From assembly GCF_030445035.2 (NCBI RefSeq), contig NC_080680.1, positions 54,139,212 through 54,203,211 on the forward strand: a stretch of 64,000 nucleotides of DNA, written 5' to 3'. The translations under genes and the position numbers were made by a program. The notes below the pieces were generated by a model. The model was not told the origin of the DNA. It did no database searches and saw nothing but the letters and a program-made list of their open reading frames with translations. Source of the DNA: Dasypus novemcinctus. Lineage: Eukaryota; Chordata; Mammalia; Cingulata; Dasypodidae. Below, in pieces: positions 1 through 12,049 of the stretch; positions within the stretch are counted from its first letter, which is position 1; each line of letters starts with the position of its first letter.

Positions 1-314
1 TCTTCAAACCTGGTCTATTACATATACTATTATTTACATTTGAAATGACTTGACCTTCCATTTCACCTGCATCAATCCTATTCAGCCACTATAATTTAAT
101 TTAAAAAATCATATAATCTAGCAAACATATATGAATTACATTCCTATCTTAGATACTCCAATATAACTTATGCTTACCACATTGCTTTTTTTGATAAGAA
201 AAACATCATTTTATGAGTTTGTACTTTTATCTTCTCTGTAAACAAAAATTGATATGGTTTTTTATGTCTTTATTTACTTTCCTTCATTTCCCTCTGAGAT
301 GGAATCTGACCAAC

Positions 315-822
315 TGTATTAGTCAACCAAAGGGGTGCTGATGCAAAATACCAGAAATTGGTTGGTTTTTTAAAAAGGGTATTTATTTGGAGTAGAAGCC
401 TATGGATATCAGGCCATAAGGCATAAATTACTTCCCTCACCAAAGTCTATTTTCACTTTTTGGAGCAAGATGGCTGCCAATGGCTGTGAAGGTTCAGGTT
501 TCCTGGATTCCTCCCTTCCAAGGTCTTGTTTCTCTCTGGGTTCAAGTTTCCTTTCTACCTGGGGCTGGATTCTCTTTCCTTGGTGAGTTTATTTCCTGGG
601 GCTCCAGCTTAAGTCTTTAGCATCAAACTCCAACATCAAAACTCCAACATCAGAGACCCTCAACTCTGTTCTTTGCCATGGCTTTTATCTGTAAGTCTCT
701 ACCCACCAGGGGTGGGGACTCAACACCCTAATCATAACTCAGTCAGGCCCAGGTACAGATAAGATTACAAACATAATCCAATATCTATTTTTGGAATTCA
801 TCAATAATATCAAACTACTATG
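315..822 (-). mobile_element. Solo LTR, MaLR-like, family A copy 1
   Basis: This is a 508-bp long terminal repeat lying in reverse. On the plus strand it opens with TGTATTAGTCAACC, the complement of a GACTAATACA-type end typical of ERVL-MaLR LTRs. It closes near ATATCAAACTACTATG, where the expected final CA has decayed. The same sequence recurs at 19540-20115 and 40913-41413. The flanks ccaac (310-314) and ccagc (823-827) could be a 5-bp target duplication with one mismatch, the size expected for class III elements. No internal retroviral region is attached, so it is probably a solo LTR. The match to a named repeat family is from memory. Confidence 0.75.
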
Positions 823-2868
823 CCAGCCAAGACTGGTCTATAGCCTTTTGTTAGTAAAATCAGAGTTTTGTGGGAGGATTGTGTAAGAAAAATACCATGC
901 AAGCAGGTTCTTCTAAAAAAATCAGAGACAAAGGAAGATAATCCCATGGTCCAAAGATGGTAGAAATATGACATGTCATGAAAGCAGCAAATCTGGGAAG
1001 GTAAGGAGGGGCCAAGGGATAAATGGCAATTATGCATATATCATACCTGAGGAAAAAGAAACTCAAAGGAGATTAGGGCATTAGAAGTTTTTTGAAGAGC
1101 AGAAAGAAAGGTAAATATCAGAACTTATTTTAGGATTATGTTCCTTGAAAGGAAAACTTCTCTGCAGCTGATCTACCTATGAGAGGACTTTATTTGAGCT
1201 GGACTCGTTAACTTATCTATCACACTAGGCTCTAGGCTAGTTGAATTCCTAGTGCAGCATCTATTAGGAACTCATAAATCTTCATTCAAATTAAAAATAA
1301 CAGTCTTTTAAGGAGTGGTAGTATTGTAGAAGATAGAGGAATGTAAACACAATTGGTCTTAAAGCTTGGTAGAGAGATAGAACAACAGTTACAGAGCAAA
1401 AATAACATGTAGATTGACTGCCACACACACATTATGTGGGATGTTTCTATTCCCCTTTCTATATTTTCATAAGGAGAGGAAATTGCACCATCTTCAGAAG
1501 GGAATAGCATGAGAGGAACACTTTTGTTCCTGTTCTCTCTGCTCACAGAAGGACTGACATATAATTGTTGATGTTGAAACAAGGCACTCAGCATGCATAA
1601 CTAACATGTCTCAGTTCTTCAGCCAGAAAGAATTTGTCTCCATGTAATGTCTTTTTTTCTTCCTGCTCTTGTTTTCCATGTGTCAAGCACAAGTGAAGGC
1701 TCTGGGGGCAATTCTAAATCACCCTCTGGTTTACCTAGGGGACTTTAGGAATAGAAATTAGGAAGCTCATTTTTGCTTTAAGTTCAAGCAAGTTCCACCC
1801 CCCCCCCCCCAACTTCAAGTGTAAAATAGCTGATACTTAGCTAATTCCAAAGCTTATTTTTTCAAATAATAGAGAGTATTTCATGATAAATTATCATCCT
1901 CAACCACCAACCAATATTTTATGAGTACAAACGCAGAGTTTGAAAACTTTTATATTAATATAAGTTCTTCTATTATAACTGGAGAAGGACTTTCTACTTT
2001 CATCTGATTTCTAAAGCCTTTCTCCATTTCTGAAACATATGTGGGTAATTTTATAATACATGTTTAGTTTCCTAATGCCTTTAATCTAAGGAACTGAAAA
2101 TTTGTATGGATAAAAAGTTTCTTCATGATGCTAGGCTGAGAAAATTGGACATGGCCTACTAGACTGAGAGAACAATGTAGTTGAATTATAATTCTCATTC
2201 TTGTAGGCTAAGTTACTCATACTAATAGAACTTCCAGTAAAAAACATTATTTGCAGTGCTTTATTGTAGATATTCCACCACATTAATTCTAATTCCTGGC
2301 AACACTATTTTATCATAGTACAAGGTTAAAATTATGACAGATGATGAATAAATCTGTTAAAAATAATTAGTATGATGTTAGATTTTGCTTATGAAATAAG
2401 ATAACTATTTTCCCTTATTGCTTAGACATAACCACACCCAAATCCCAAGAAGTTAAAGCATTTAAAAATGTGTCTTTCATCTCAAGTAGCACATAAAATG
2501 AGAAAGTTGTCCTGATGCTCCTTACTGTCTTTTCCAATTTCTGTTTTTTCCATCTAAGAATTGTAACAATATCTAGTATGTGAACTGAAATAAAATAGCA
2601 AAAGGGATCAAGTGTTTTCTCTTTCTAGGTAGAGGCTCTGAAATTTATATGTAATAAAATCTTATGTAATTTTCCTTAAATCCAAATCCAATATTCAGAT
2701 GGCATTTATTGCTATTATCTATTAACTTTTCTGAAAATTATCGTGAGATAATTATAGAAAATCACTACCTTAAGATCAATCACATTATTGGAGCTTGATT
2801 TGAGAGTACAATGTAAGGATGAAATTATTTGGCACCATTTGCTAATGAGAACAGTATTTGAAAAGAAA
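823..2868. other. Unassigned AT-rich intergenic DNA
   Basis: I see no gene or repeat here that I can name. There is a 13-base C run at 1798-1810. The open frames at 810-1066 and 1286-1594 have no recognisable protein pattern. Diverged repeats may be hidden. Confidence 0.5.
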
Positions 2869-3303
2869 ACAGACCAATATGTCCAACCCTCAAAATGAAT
2901 GCATGTAACTATGAACCTTATTCAATAATTGAAATTTCGTGGTTATCATAGGTTCCAAGGAGACAGGGAGGGAAGATAAATGGAACATAGGGCATTTTTA
3001 GGGCATTGGAATGGTTCTGCATGATCTTGCAATGATGATTGCAGACCATTATACATTTTGCCAGAACCTATAAAAGTGTACAGTGCAAAATGTAAACCAT
3101 AATGTAAACCACTGACCATGGTTAGTAGCAATGCTTCAATATTTGTTCAATTATAATAAATATACCATACTCATGTATGATGTTATTAATAGAGGGAAAA
3201 TGTGAAAGGGAAGGGGATAAGGTATATGAGAATCCTCTATATTCTCTATATGTCTTTTCTATAAACTAAAACTTCTTGAAAATAAAATGAGAAAAATAAG
3301 ACA
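2869..3303 (+). mobile_element. L1 3' UTR, short variant
   Basis: This is the tail of a LINE-1 element in plus orientation. It matches the ends of the copy at 3690-5064: the ACCAATATG block at the left, then the stretch with TAAACCATAATGTAAAC and GACCATGGTTAGTAG, then an A-rich tail at about 3280-3300. Roughly 900 bases present in the neighbouring copy are missing between the first and second blocks. There is no coding capacity. Confidence 0.7.
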
Positions 3304-3689
3304 CTGGGGGAACATACAGAATAAATTGTCACTGTACATAAAAGACAATAGTCTTACGATGATGAAAGATTTAACTCAATAAAAGTTTTTGAATTTTGTT
3401 AATTTTTAATATTTGAAACTTTTATTTTATTTATATTTTGGCTTCATTTTGGGGAACTTTTTCAATTGCAGAAGATTTGCAGCTGTCGAAGGGGAGGATC
3501 TCTGGTTTGTAGGGGATGTGTGGGGAGGGGTACACCTGGGGCATGAGTCTATGGAATATGAATGTGTTCAAGTGGTCATGGGGTATTGTCTCAGTGTGTG
3601 GAGACCTACATAATAACTGGAAGAACATTTAATTCCCATCCTGGGGAAGTCCTGTTACAATCTCTAATAGAGTGGCAAGAATCTTTAGG

Positions 3690-5064
3690 GTAGATGGAAA
3701 ATGAATAGAGGAGGACAGACCAATATGCCAGGCCCTAGACTGATGCTCCCACTTATGACCCTCATTCTTGTGAAATTGAAACATAGTCTAGTATTATATA
3801 TTGCCTAAGAGTTACCTCATGAAAGCCTTCTTGTTACCCAAATGCATCCTCTCACTAAACCAAACTCAGCCTATAAACTCACTACCTTCCCATAGGCATG
3901 GGAGACGACTCCCAGAGATTAGCCTTCCTAGCACCAAGGGATTATTACCAAGTGCCAATTAGTGATACATTTGGAAAAAGAGCTTAACCAAAAGGGAGAA
4001 ATTTGAAATATAGAGGAGTTTTTATGACTAAGAGACTTCAAAGTGAGTTGGGAGAGGTCATTCCAGAGGTTATGCTTATGCATGTTTCAGAAGTAGCTCA
4101 CTGACTGCCGCAGTAAATAATTCCTCCAGCAGTGGGGCTCCTGAGGTCTCTAGGGACATCTAGACACTATAGGCAGGGCAGACAATCCCAGGAATTCAGC
4201 TCCCAGTTCGTGGGCCTTACCTTGGAATATGGGGTCAACTATCCCCCAGTTTATTGGAGATAGACTTATTTATAATTTTCCTGCACATGTCTCTTCTGCT
4301 CCTGTTATTTGAACCTGTAATTAACATTATATCCATTAAATATGTGCCTCAGAGACTTAAAAATTCCAGCTGTTCATATGCTGATTGAGCCCTGAATCTC
4401 AGCAGAGTTGCAGCCAAACCCTACGCTCCAGTTCAGTGTACTCCTCCAGACAACTAACAAAAGGATGGTCATGAACAGGGCCCATCCCAAAAAACAGAGA
4501 GTATCTACAACTGCAAGCAAGACAGTTCCATCCATCTGCCCCATGGGATCTAAACCCCTCTCAATTGGCTGTAAAGTAGGCATCACCATCCTAAAATCCC
4601 CAATGAACAAAGATAAGAGGGGGAATGTAACTGTGGACTAAATAGACTTATTGTTATTCTAATAGTGGAAGAACTTGTAACATCAATATAAAGATAGTGG
4701 TCATCAGAGGTACTGAAGGGAGGGAAAAGGAAGCATAGGCATAACATGGGGCATTTTGGAGACCTCAGAATTGTTCTGCATGACATTTGAATGATAGATA
4801 CAGGCCATTATACATCTTGTCAAAAACTAGGAAATTTTGTAGTGCAAAGAGTAAACCATAATGTAAACTATAGACCATGGTTAGTAGTACTGCTTTAACA
4901 TGTGTCATCAGTTGTAACAAATATACCACTCTAATGAAAGATGTTGTTAATGGAGAAAAGTGTGGAAGGGAGAAGGTATGAGGTATATGGGAATCCTCTA
5001 TATTTTTTATGTAACCTTCATTAAACCTGTAGCTTCTTTAAAAATGAAATAAAATTTAAAAAAC
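3690..5064 (+). mobile_element. L1 3' UTR, long xenarthran type
   Basis: This is about 1.4 kb of L1 3' untranslated sequence ending in an A-rich tail (AATAAAATTTAAAAAAC). Landmarks are GACGACTCCCAGAGATTAGC near 3905, ATTCAGCTCCCAG near 4195 and GTCTACAACTGCAAGC-like sequence near 4500. The 3' part matches the L1 pieces at 40690-41830 (same strand) and at 51357-51609, 52350-52790 and 57889-58339 (opposite strand). The upstream ORFs are lost, as is usual for a 5'-truncated insertion. Open frames inside it (4374-4786) are not genes. Confidence 0.75.
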
Positions 5065-5415
5065 AGGATTTCATGGATTCTGAGATTTTGTAAAGGAATT
5101 CTTAAATATTAGATATTTACACATACTCCAGAATTGCTTGTATAAACATCCTCCATAATATGCATGGTCATGTGTGATGTACTGTAATTAAAACTAATAA
5201 ATTATTACATTTCTATTAAATATGTGTCTATTAAAGTCACAAAAATATGGTTACCCTGCTAATATAGAATAAGGCTGTTTAACTCAAAGTTGAGGAAAAT
5301 CTATATTGATATTCATTGGAAATGGATAATATGCAAAATATTGAAAGGTGTTTGATATTCTTAATATGATCTGTCCTGTATATGTGGAACTATTTGAGAG
5401 AGAAGTAAGATATAT

Positions 5416-5580
5416 TGTTGCAGTCAGACGGACCTGGTGTTAAATGCTAGCTGGGCCATTATCATCCAGTTTTCACTATTATATGCCTCAACCTTTAAGT
5501 GTTAGTGAAATAATTGAGAGAAAATGCAAGTAGAATATTTATAACTCGTGCTCTTTAGAGTTCATTTTCAACTTAAATAT
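5416..5580 (+). repeat. MIR SINE fragment
   Basis: The segment begins GTTGCAGTCAGACGGACCTGG and continues with TAAATGCTAGCTGGGCCATTA and CTCAACCTTTAAGTG. This follows the order of the MIR core (trait 'tcagacagacctgg...ctctgcca...cctcag'). It is diverged, as expected of an element shared by all mammals. Confidence 0.6.
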
Positions 5581-6114
5581 TTTAATTAGAATAATTAAAT
5601 TAACTAATATAAAAATTAGAGCAGAAAGTTGTATAATAAACTGTTTATAGCATTCTTACATGACTACTCTATTAATATAGAGGAATTCTTGTCAGTAAGA
5701 ATACCGTTATAGGAAAGGATTTCACACATCCTAGACACCAAATACTTGTTCAGATTTAAAATTCAATTATAGGTAAACTGTGACAGGCTCAGTTAATATT
5801 CTAATAAACATGAGCAGCCAAAAATCAATTGAGGTTAAAAAATTAATTTACTCCACAAGTCTCACAGGATTTGATATATAGGAAAAATACTAGGCTGATA
5901 TGTGTCTGTATGTACATGTGAAAGCACATGTATATGCATATGTATACCTGTGTTTATATACTTATATGTATATAAAACACTTTAACTCCATTTTTGTTGT
6001 TTAGCTTGTGTACATGTATTATACAGATTATAATATATCTAACTCTTTGTATATACACACACATCACATACATACATAAAGACAGATACATCTCACCATA
6101 ATCATGGATTATGG

Positions 6115-6250
6115 ATTCAGTAGGCAATATTATCCTAAATCTCAGAGAAGTTAAGAAATTTTAAAAAGGGTACACAACACACACCTGGTGAATTGCTGTG
6201 CTAGCTTTGAGCCCAAATCTAATATTACTCAAAAGTCTTTGTCTTTTTCC
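6115..6250 (+). repeat. MIR SINE fragment (3' half)
   Basis: CTCAGAGAAGTTAAGAAAT followed by CACACACCTGGTGAATTG and GAGCCCAAATCT resembles the MIR 3' half (gaggttaagtaactt...acacagctagtaagtgg...gaaccc). It is diverged, so the call is moderate. Confidence 0.5.
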
Positions 6251-6950
6251 ATGATGCCAATTTCAACCACTAATAACAATTTTGGCAATATTTAAGAGCC
6301 ATCCACTTGCATCCCACATTTTGGAATGCTCTTAAATGTCTAAATCAAGTAAGCAACTGGAAATTAACTGAGAAGGAAGGCCGTACACCTATACGAAAAA
6401 CATTACTGGAAAGGTAATGTGAAAAACTGCTTGTATACTTTTATTTATATAACTCTTTTCTTCCACTGCCAAACCACACCCATCACCAAGGAATTGTGGC
6501 ATTGATTGACTGTCAACATCACCCCCCTCTTATCTTCTGCATACATCTCTGAGGGTGCTTGTTATATCTTATTTCGCTTTTGAAGACTTGCCTGTGAGTC
6601 TTGAGTAGTAGAGGGATGAAAAGATGTGATATTTTAGTGTCTTGAAGTTGTGCTAAAGATTTTGCTCCTATGAGTAAAGAGATGTAATTTAAGAGTCTTA
6701 CAACTGTATCAATAAACTTCCTTTTTAAAAATTCTATCTTGGAGAAATGTTTAGAGAAGTTAATACATTGTTTAGTAAGACCATTTCAAAGATTTTTGCT
6801 TCTTAACTCTTTGGGGAAGCAATGATTCTTTATGGATTGAATTAAGGTGATAGCCATGAACATGGAGAAAGTTGTATGTATCTGAAATGTACTTGGAAGG
6901 TAAGATCTACAGGACATGTTCACAGACTATATGTGGGACATGAACAAAAT

Positions 6951-7564
6951 GGTTTTAGTTTGCTGGACTGCTTAAAGTGGATACCATGAGACGCGTTGAC
7001 TTTAAACAATGAGAATTTATTAGCATACAGTTGAAAGGAACCCAGAAGCTGAGAGACAAGACCCCATGAGCCAGAAGTTAAAGTCAATGGAACACAGAAG
7101 CGGTGAGGAAGCCACTTTAGCCAGAAGCTAAAGCAAAAAGGCCAGGAGGAGAGAGAAGAGACACATGGATAATGCCGTTTACCTAATAACCTACAGCTGC
7201 AGCTTGGGGAGAGAGGATCTCTTGATGATACTTTGATTTGGACTCTTTCACAGTCTCAGAACTGTAAGCGTTTAACCTAAAAAATCACCATTGTAAAGGC
7301 AACTTGTTTCTGTTATCATGCTCCCAGCAACTTTTAGCAAACTAAAGCAGTTGCTTTCAGCTTCTTGCTCCCATGGTTTTCTCTCTCTGTCTCAATTTCA
7401 TTCTCTTATAATGAACTCTAGTGAAAGTCTTAAGACCCACACTTGGCCATGCCTTAACTGAAGTAACATCATTAAATGACCTCACTTTCAATAGGTTTAC
7501 ACTCACAGGAATGGATTAATTTTAAAACATGGTTTTCTGGGGTATATATAGTTCCAAACTACCA
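6951..7564. mobile_element. Rearranged MaLR-like LTR with inverted parts (family B)
   Basis: The outer parts are in minus orientation. At 6951-7030 TTTTAGTTTGCTGG and TTTATTAGCATACAGTTG give an LTR 3' end with a reversed AATAAA. At 7348-7564 the sequence runs to GTTCCAAACTACCA, the complement of a TGGTAGTTTGG LTR start. Between them, about 7030-7347 reads in plus orientation (GGAACCCAGAAGCTGAGAG ... TTAGCAAACTAAAGCA) and carries a second LTR 3' end. The element therefore has two 3' ends facing opposite ways. Either two LTRs overlap or an LTR half was duplicated and inverted. I recognise the family as a common xenarthran MaLR-like LTR. I found no target duplication. Confidence 0.6.
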
Positions 7565-7619
7565 TAGGTAATACTGGAAGAGAGTCATAGTTTTTTTTTC
7601 TTTGAACAAAAGAATGAAT

Positions 7620-9095
7620 GATAAAGCTATTGTCCAAGTTTGAAAGTATGTTTGAGGACTAGCTTGTAGGAAATATCATGAGTTTGAATATGGACATGAT
7701 ATATTTGAGAACCCTGGTATAAGAGTTGCAGGTTTGCTTCCAGGAAGTAGACCTTGAGATGACGATTAGTATGCAGATGATTAATATCAGGAGAGATTTT
7801 GGGATCAAAACCTTTGGATGAGAGAGAAACAGGATTAAATAAAAGGAGAAGCTGCAATCTCAACAAAGGCCTTAGCCTACATCACAGGTTGCTCAGGTGG
7901 GATAGATACTCAAAGTTTCCTATGTCTAGGGGGATATCACTTCCAGTCTTCCAAAACAATTCAGTCATCTCTACCTTAGAGTTGGCCACGTCCTTTTCCA
8001 TGATTCTATAGACCATACATCCTACGTAGCATGTTTACAATTCCCAAGTTTCTTGACATTGTGTTAAATCTTGAATCCAGGAAGAGTGTTCCCACCTTGT
8101 CAGCATTAATTTCCACTCTCCTTCGATCCAGGCCCGGAGTACCCCTGGCTAAGCTATGATGCCACATGATGTTAGTTCTAGTGCCCACTCATCACATTCA
8201 AGCAAAGGAGGGGGGGGGGGGGGAGGACAGAGTGCTAGTCTCTAATGGATAGCCTTTAATGGATAAAAGGGACTTGGGAATCTAGGTGTTCAATATTGTC
8301 AAGTGCATCAACCTACATATTCTTGTCCCATATGTTAGGGTAGTAGTATTATTTTCCATCTAGAGCTCTAATTAAGTCATTGCAGCCCAGTCTCGGTAGG
8401 AAGTTTAACTTTGTTTGAATTTCCTCTTCTGTTATAATTAAGCCCCAAATTTTTAGCCTTCCTTGCCCTCAGGCTGCAGTAGATGAGGGGCTCTTCACAT
8501 GCTATGGAGGGTGTCTTTTGCTTTCACACTTAGCTTTTAATTGATGATTAATCGTTCACATCTTCTAATTATCTTTTTCCAAAGCCTTAGGTATTAGTCA
8601 AATTTAGTAACAGGCACTGTATTCTTCTGTCCTCTTGATTATTGTTTTCCTGATATGTCACAAACACTTGATATATCACAGCAGCTAGTGCATCTCTTCT
8701 GTCAGATTACTATCTTACTTAATCACCGGTGCATGTTTTAGGCATTGCCCTGCCATTTTATGCCAGGGACTATCTGAGCTAACCCTGCTACCTCGATGAG
8801 TGGGCAGCTTCAGAGTCCAAATTACTATCTGTTTTATTGGACCATTGGTACCAACGGTCACAGAATGTGTTACTTTGGAAGCCCAGGCTCTGAGATGGAG
8901 ATGAGCTTACCAGAGATTCATAAAGGGGTGCTGGATGGACAGAAAGACCTTCGGTGTGGTGACTCTTCAGCTGAGTCTGTTCTGCAAAGTATTGACAATA
9001 AAGGGTTGTGCTGGCAACACTCCTTGTTCCTGGGTTCTTCATTCCTAAAGAACGCTCTGTTACCAAAACTAAGTCATTTTATTAATAGATAATGA
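7620..9095 (-). mobile_element. Probable ERVL-MaLR internal remnant
   Basis: On the minus strand this region holds blocks I associate with MaLR internal sequence. There is an AATCATGGAAAAGGAC block, an ATTGTTTTGGAAGACTGGAA block, GGCTAAGGCCTTTGTTGAGA, and ATCTGCATACTAATCGTCAT followed by CTTCCTGGAAGC. It sits to the right of a minus-oriented LTR (6951-7564), the expected order for a reverse provirus fragment. The longest frames (about 70-98 codons, near 8788-9092) are antisense or noncoding and look like nothing known. MaLR elements lack an intact pol, and no gag can be read. It contains a 14-base G run at 8210-8223. The family assignment is from memory. Confidence 0.5.
8210..8223. repeat. 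Poly-G run (14 bases)
   Basis: A homopolymer of 14 G residues. It is prone to slippage and to sequencing error, so its length should be treated as approximate. Confidence 0.9.
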
Positions 9096-12049
9096 AGCTG
9101 GCAAAATAGATTTGGATTTCAGAAGGGGGATTCTGTGCTGGAAGTCCATGTATGTGAGTCATCCATGTGCATGTGATCAGCAAAGCTAAACTATCTAGGT
9201 AAGGAGCATGCACTAATAAAAGGTCTCAGACTAGTACTTAAGGAAGCCACCGAATGAAGGAGGTTGTATTTGTAAAGTAGAAAGAGAAGAGGATGCCGAG
9301 AAAGAAGAATTGATGTAAAAATATTCTACCTGAATTCAGAGAATTTTCTTTTTTAATATTAGATCTCTGTTCTCTTTGTAATATTACTACTGCTCAACTC
9401 GTTTGAATTATTTCAGTCTGCACTTAATAATTTGGGACTCACCAAACTTCAGAAATAGATAGGTAAAAAATGAATGCTGTATTTATCACTGGGAAAACAA
9501 GGTTCCATTTAAAATGTGGAATGAACTTATAAATGTATTTTTCAACAGAGAATTAATGTAGAAACCCTATTGTAGAATAAAAAGTAAAATACCTTTCCAT
9601 TAATTTTTAAAATGTGGTCTCATACTGTTATGGCTCTTGCTGAACTGCAGAACCTGAAGAACTACAAAATAATTTTGGTGGCTCAGAACCAATATGAGAC
9701 CAGAAGATCTTTAATGGACTAGTTGAAAGAGGAAAAAAAGAGGATTAATATCAATATGAAGTGAACTCTATGGTGACTCAAGACAGTCAGCCTTAGTATT
9801 GTGCATGGCTCCAATCCTGGCAAATTAATTAATTTTTAATCTCCTCCTTGGAACTCAAACCAAGTACGTTCAGGTCTTAGGCAATCCAGACTGAATCAGA
9901 ATCTGTGTTGGGCTTCCCCAATAGATTTCAGCAAAACTACAAGTAAAGAGTTCCAGGGTAAAGATATGAATGCAATCTCTTTCACAATGGAAAGTAATTA
10001 GACTGTTTTAGAATTAAGGGGAGATATATTTATTGGATGTATTAGATAAGAATTTAATGGACAACATAGACGAATTTTAGACTATTCGTTATATATGCGA
10101 TAGCTTTTCTATATCATACATACGTATATATGTGTAAATGTGTATATATATAAAACCTTATATTTAGGATTTCATAAATTTTAAATTTTAAGAAATAGTT
10201 TGTTAAATATGAACTATTTCAGTATTATTTGAACTGGTAGGATATTTACACACCTGTGAAGGAAAGGCAACTGTTACACACCAAATTTATTAATTCAAAT
10301 CTCTGTGATTGGAGATGATGATTCTACATGTTTGTAAAATATCCCCCGGGTGATCCTGATATAAGTCAATTTTAAGAATTATTACTCAGTTATGAATTCC
10401 TCACAGCTGAAAGAACAGCTGTGTTTTATTCCTTTATACAAGCAATTTTACCTCATGGTTCCACACTTCTCTTCTTGCTTTCCAGTTTTCTTACCCATGA
10501 ATTCTAAAGGGCAGCAATAAATAAACAAGCACATATGCCTCAATAGATATAAATGATAGATAGATACATAGATAGATAGATGCATATTTACATGCATAAA
10601 TAAACTTCAATAAATGTTTCTTTTTTTTCAAGTGAAAGCCATTTGATACAAAGTATGATGGAAAATTTGCTGGTCCGACTGTTAAAATACAGGTATAAAA
10701 ATATATAGACTTCATCATGAATAATGAATGACATGAATCTGAAATGACAATAGGACACCTGCTGAAGTTGTCACTTAGATTCTAGTAAGCCATTCTTCAA
10801 GAAACGGATGTATATCCGGTGTATATCAACACATTCTCCTTTTCCTTCTTCAAGTATGATCAAGAGTTCTCTTGCTCTTACTTTCTTGAACACGCACACA
10901 ACTACAAACACAATATTTGTAGTTTTTTGTCAACATTATCTACAGAACTTTTGGTTATTGGAAGCTTGGTCTACACAAAGATTTATATTAAAAAGTTTCA
11001 CCATCTTTCCGTTTTCTAAGTAGTGAATAGAAGTCAAAACACTTTTGTATTTATTTTATGCTACCTATCATGTAAAATCTTGAAACCAGGAGTTAGAGAG
11101 CAACAATATTGTTTCTAGAGAAGATTTTTAGTTCTTAAAATTAAATGAACCAAAGAATTGGAATAGATAACAAGACAAATCAAAATTCTCCATAATTAGG
11201 AAAATTGAATGGTAATTTTTTTAAAATTCTTAACTGTATTTAATTTAAAATCTTCTTTGGTTGATACATCTGGAAAATATTTATTTATATTATATTGTGT
11301 TCAAGTATTTCTAATAGTGTATACATTTTCTTTGCAAATGAAGGAAAAGGAAAATGATCACTAGGTGTTTATTTAAACTTTCCTTTCAATCAGGAGATTT
11401 TGCTATTGGAAATCCAAAAACATTTCATATGTGGAGTATTTTGACACAATATAAATAGTACCAGGAGATTGTATATAACTTTCAAATAATCCCCATCTTA
11501 CAGAAATTTGCACATTGCTTAATATCCAACAGGCTATTTGCTAAAATAGTCTTTAAAATTCTTAATAATAGAGAAATGGTCTGATTAATGATATATATGT
11601 GGAGAGAATATTGGCTAACATTCATGGTTACATAATCTCTTTTCCACATAGTTGTGCTCTTTTCTCTGTTGAAGAACTAAAACCTTTGGCAGAACTATAT
11701 CAGAGCAACTAAATACATTGAATCTAATTGATTTTTTGCATAATGAATGTTTACTTTGTTTTAATACAGTGTTGATAATTATGTGTTGCTTACAAAGGAG
11801 GTTAGTTAGGATATAAATATAGATTTTCAATCAAATATACATGCAAATACAAGCCATATAACTCGCAGGAAAAGCAACCTAGACATTACTGAATTATGGC
11901 ACTGCCTTACAAATACGATTTAAAAACCCAGGATTATAATATAAATCAGAAGACCACATTATGCACTCAAACTTAAAATGTTATTTTACATTGCTGCTGA
12001 TAAAACATTGCTCAGTTTTAATTATTTTATGAGAGAAAAACTGTTCTTT
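9096..12049. other. Unassigned AT-rich intergenic DNA
   Basis: I see no gene. There is a TA/TG-rich patch at 10110-10155 and a short degenerate GATA run at about 10555-10582. The open frames here encode low-complexity, lysine-, isoleucine- or tyrosine-rich peptides with no family pattern. Confidence 0.5.

Larger units (their letters stand above)
5065..6950. other. AT-rich intergenic DNA with two old MIR pieces
   Basis: Apart from the two MIR-like fragments listed separately, I see only AT-rich sequence and a TA/CA/TG-rich patch at about 5900-6080. No gene is supported. Confidence 0.5.

Noticed and set aside
3413..3628. Paired 65-66-codon frames on opposite strands
   Set aside because: These are short, mutually antisense and adjacent to L1 3' UTR sequence, with no protein pattern.
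8788..9092. Overlapping 92- and 98-codon frames on opposite strands
   Set aside because: They have no recognisable domain and fall in probable MaLR internal sequence.
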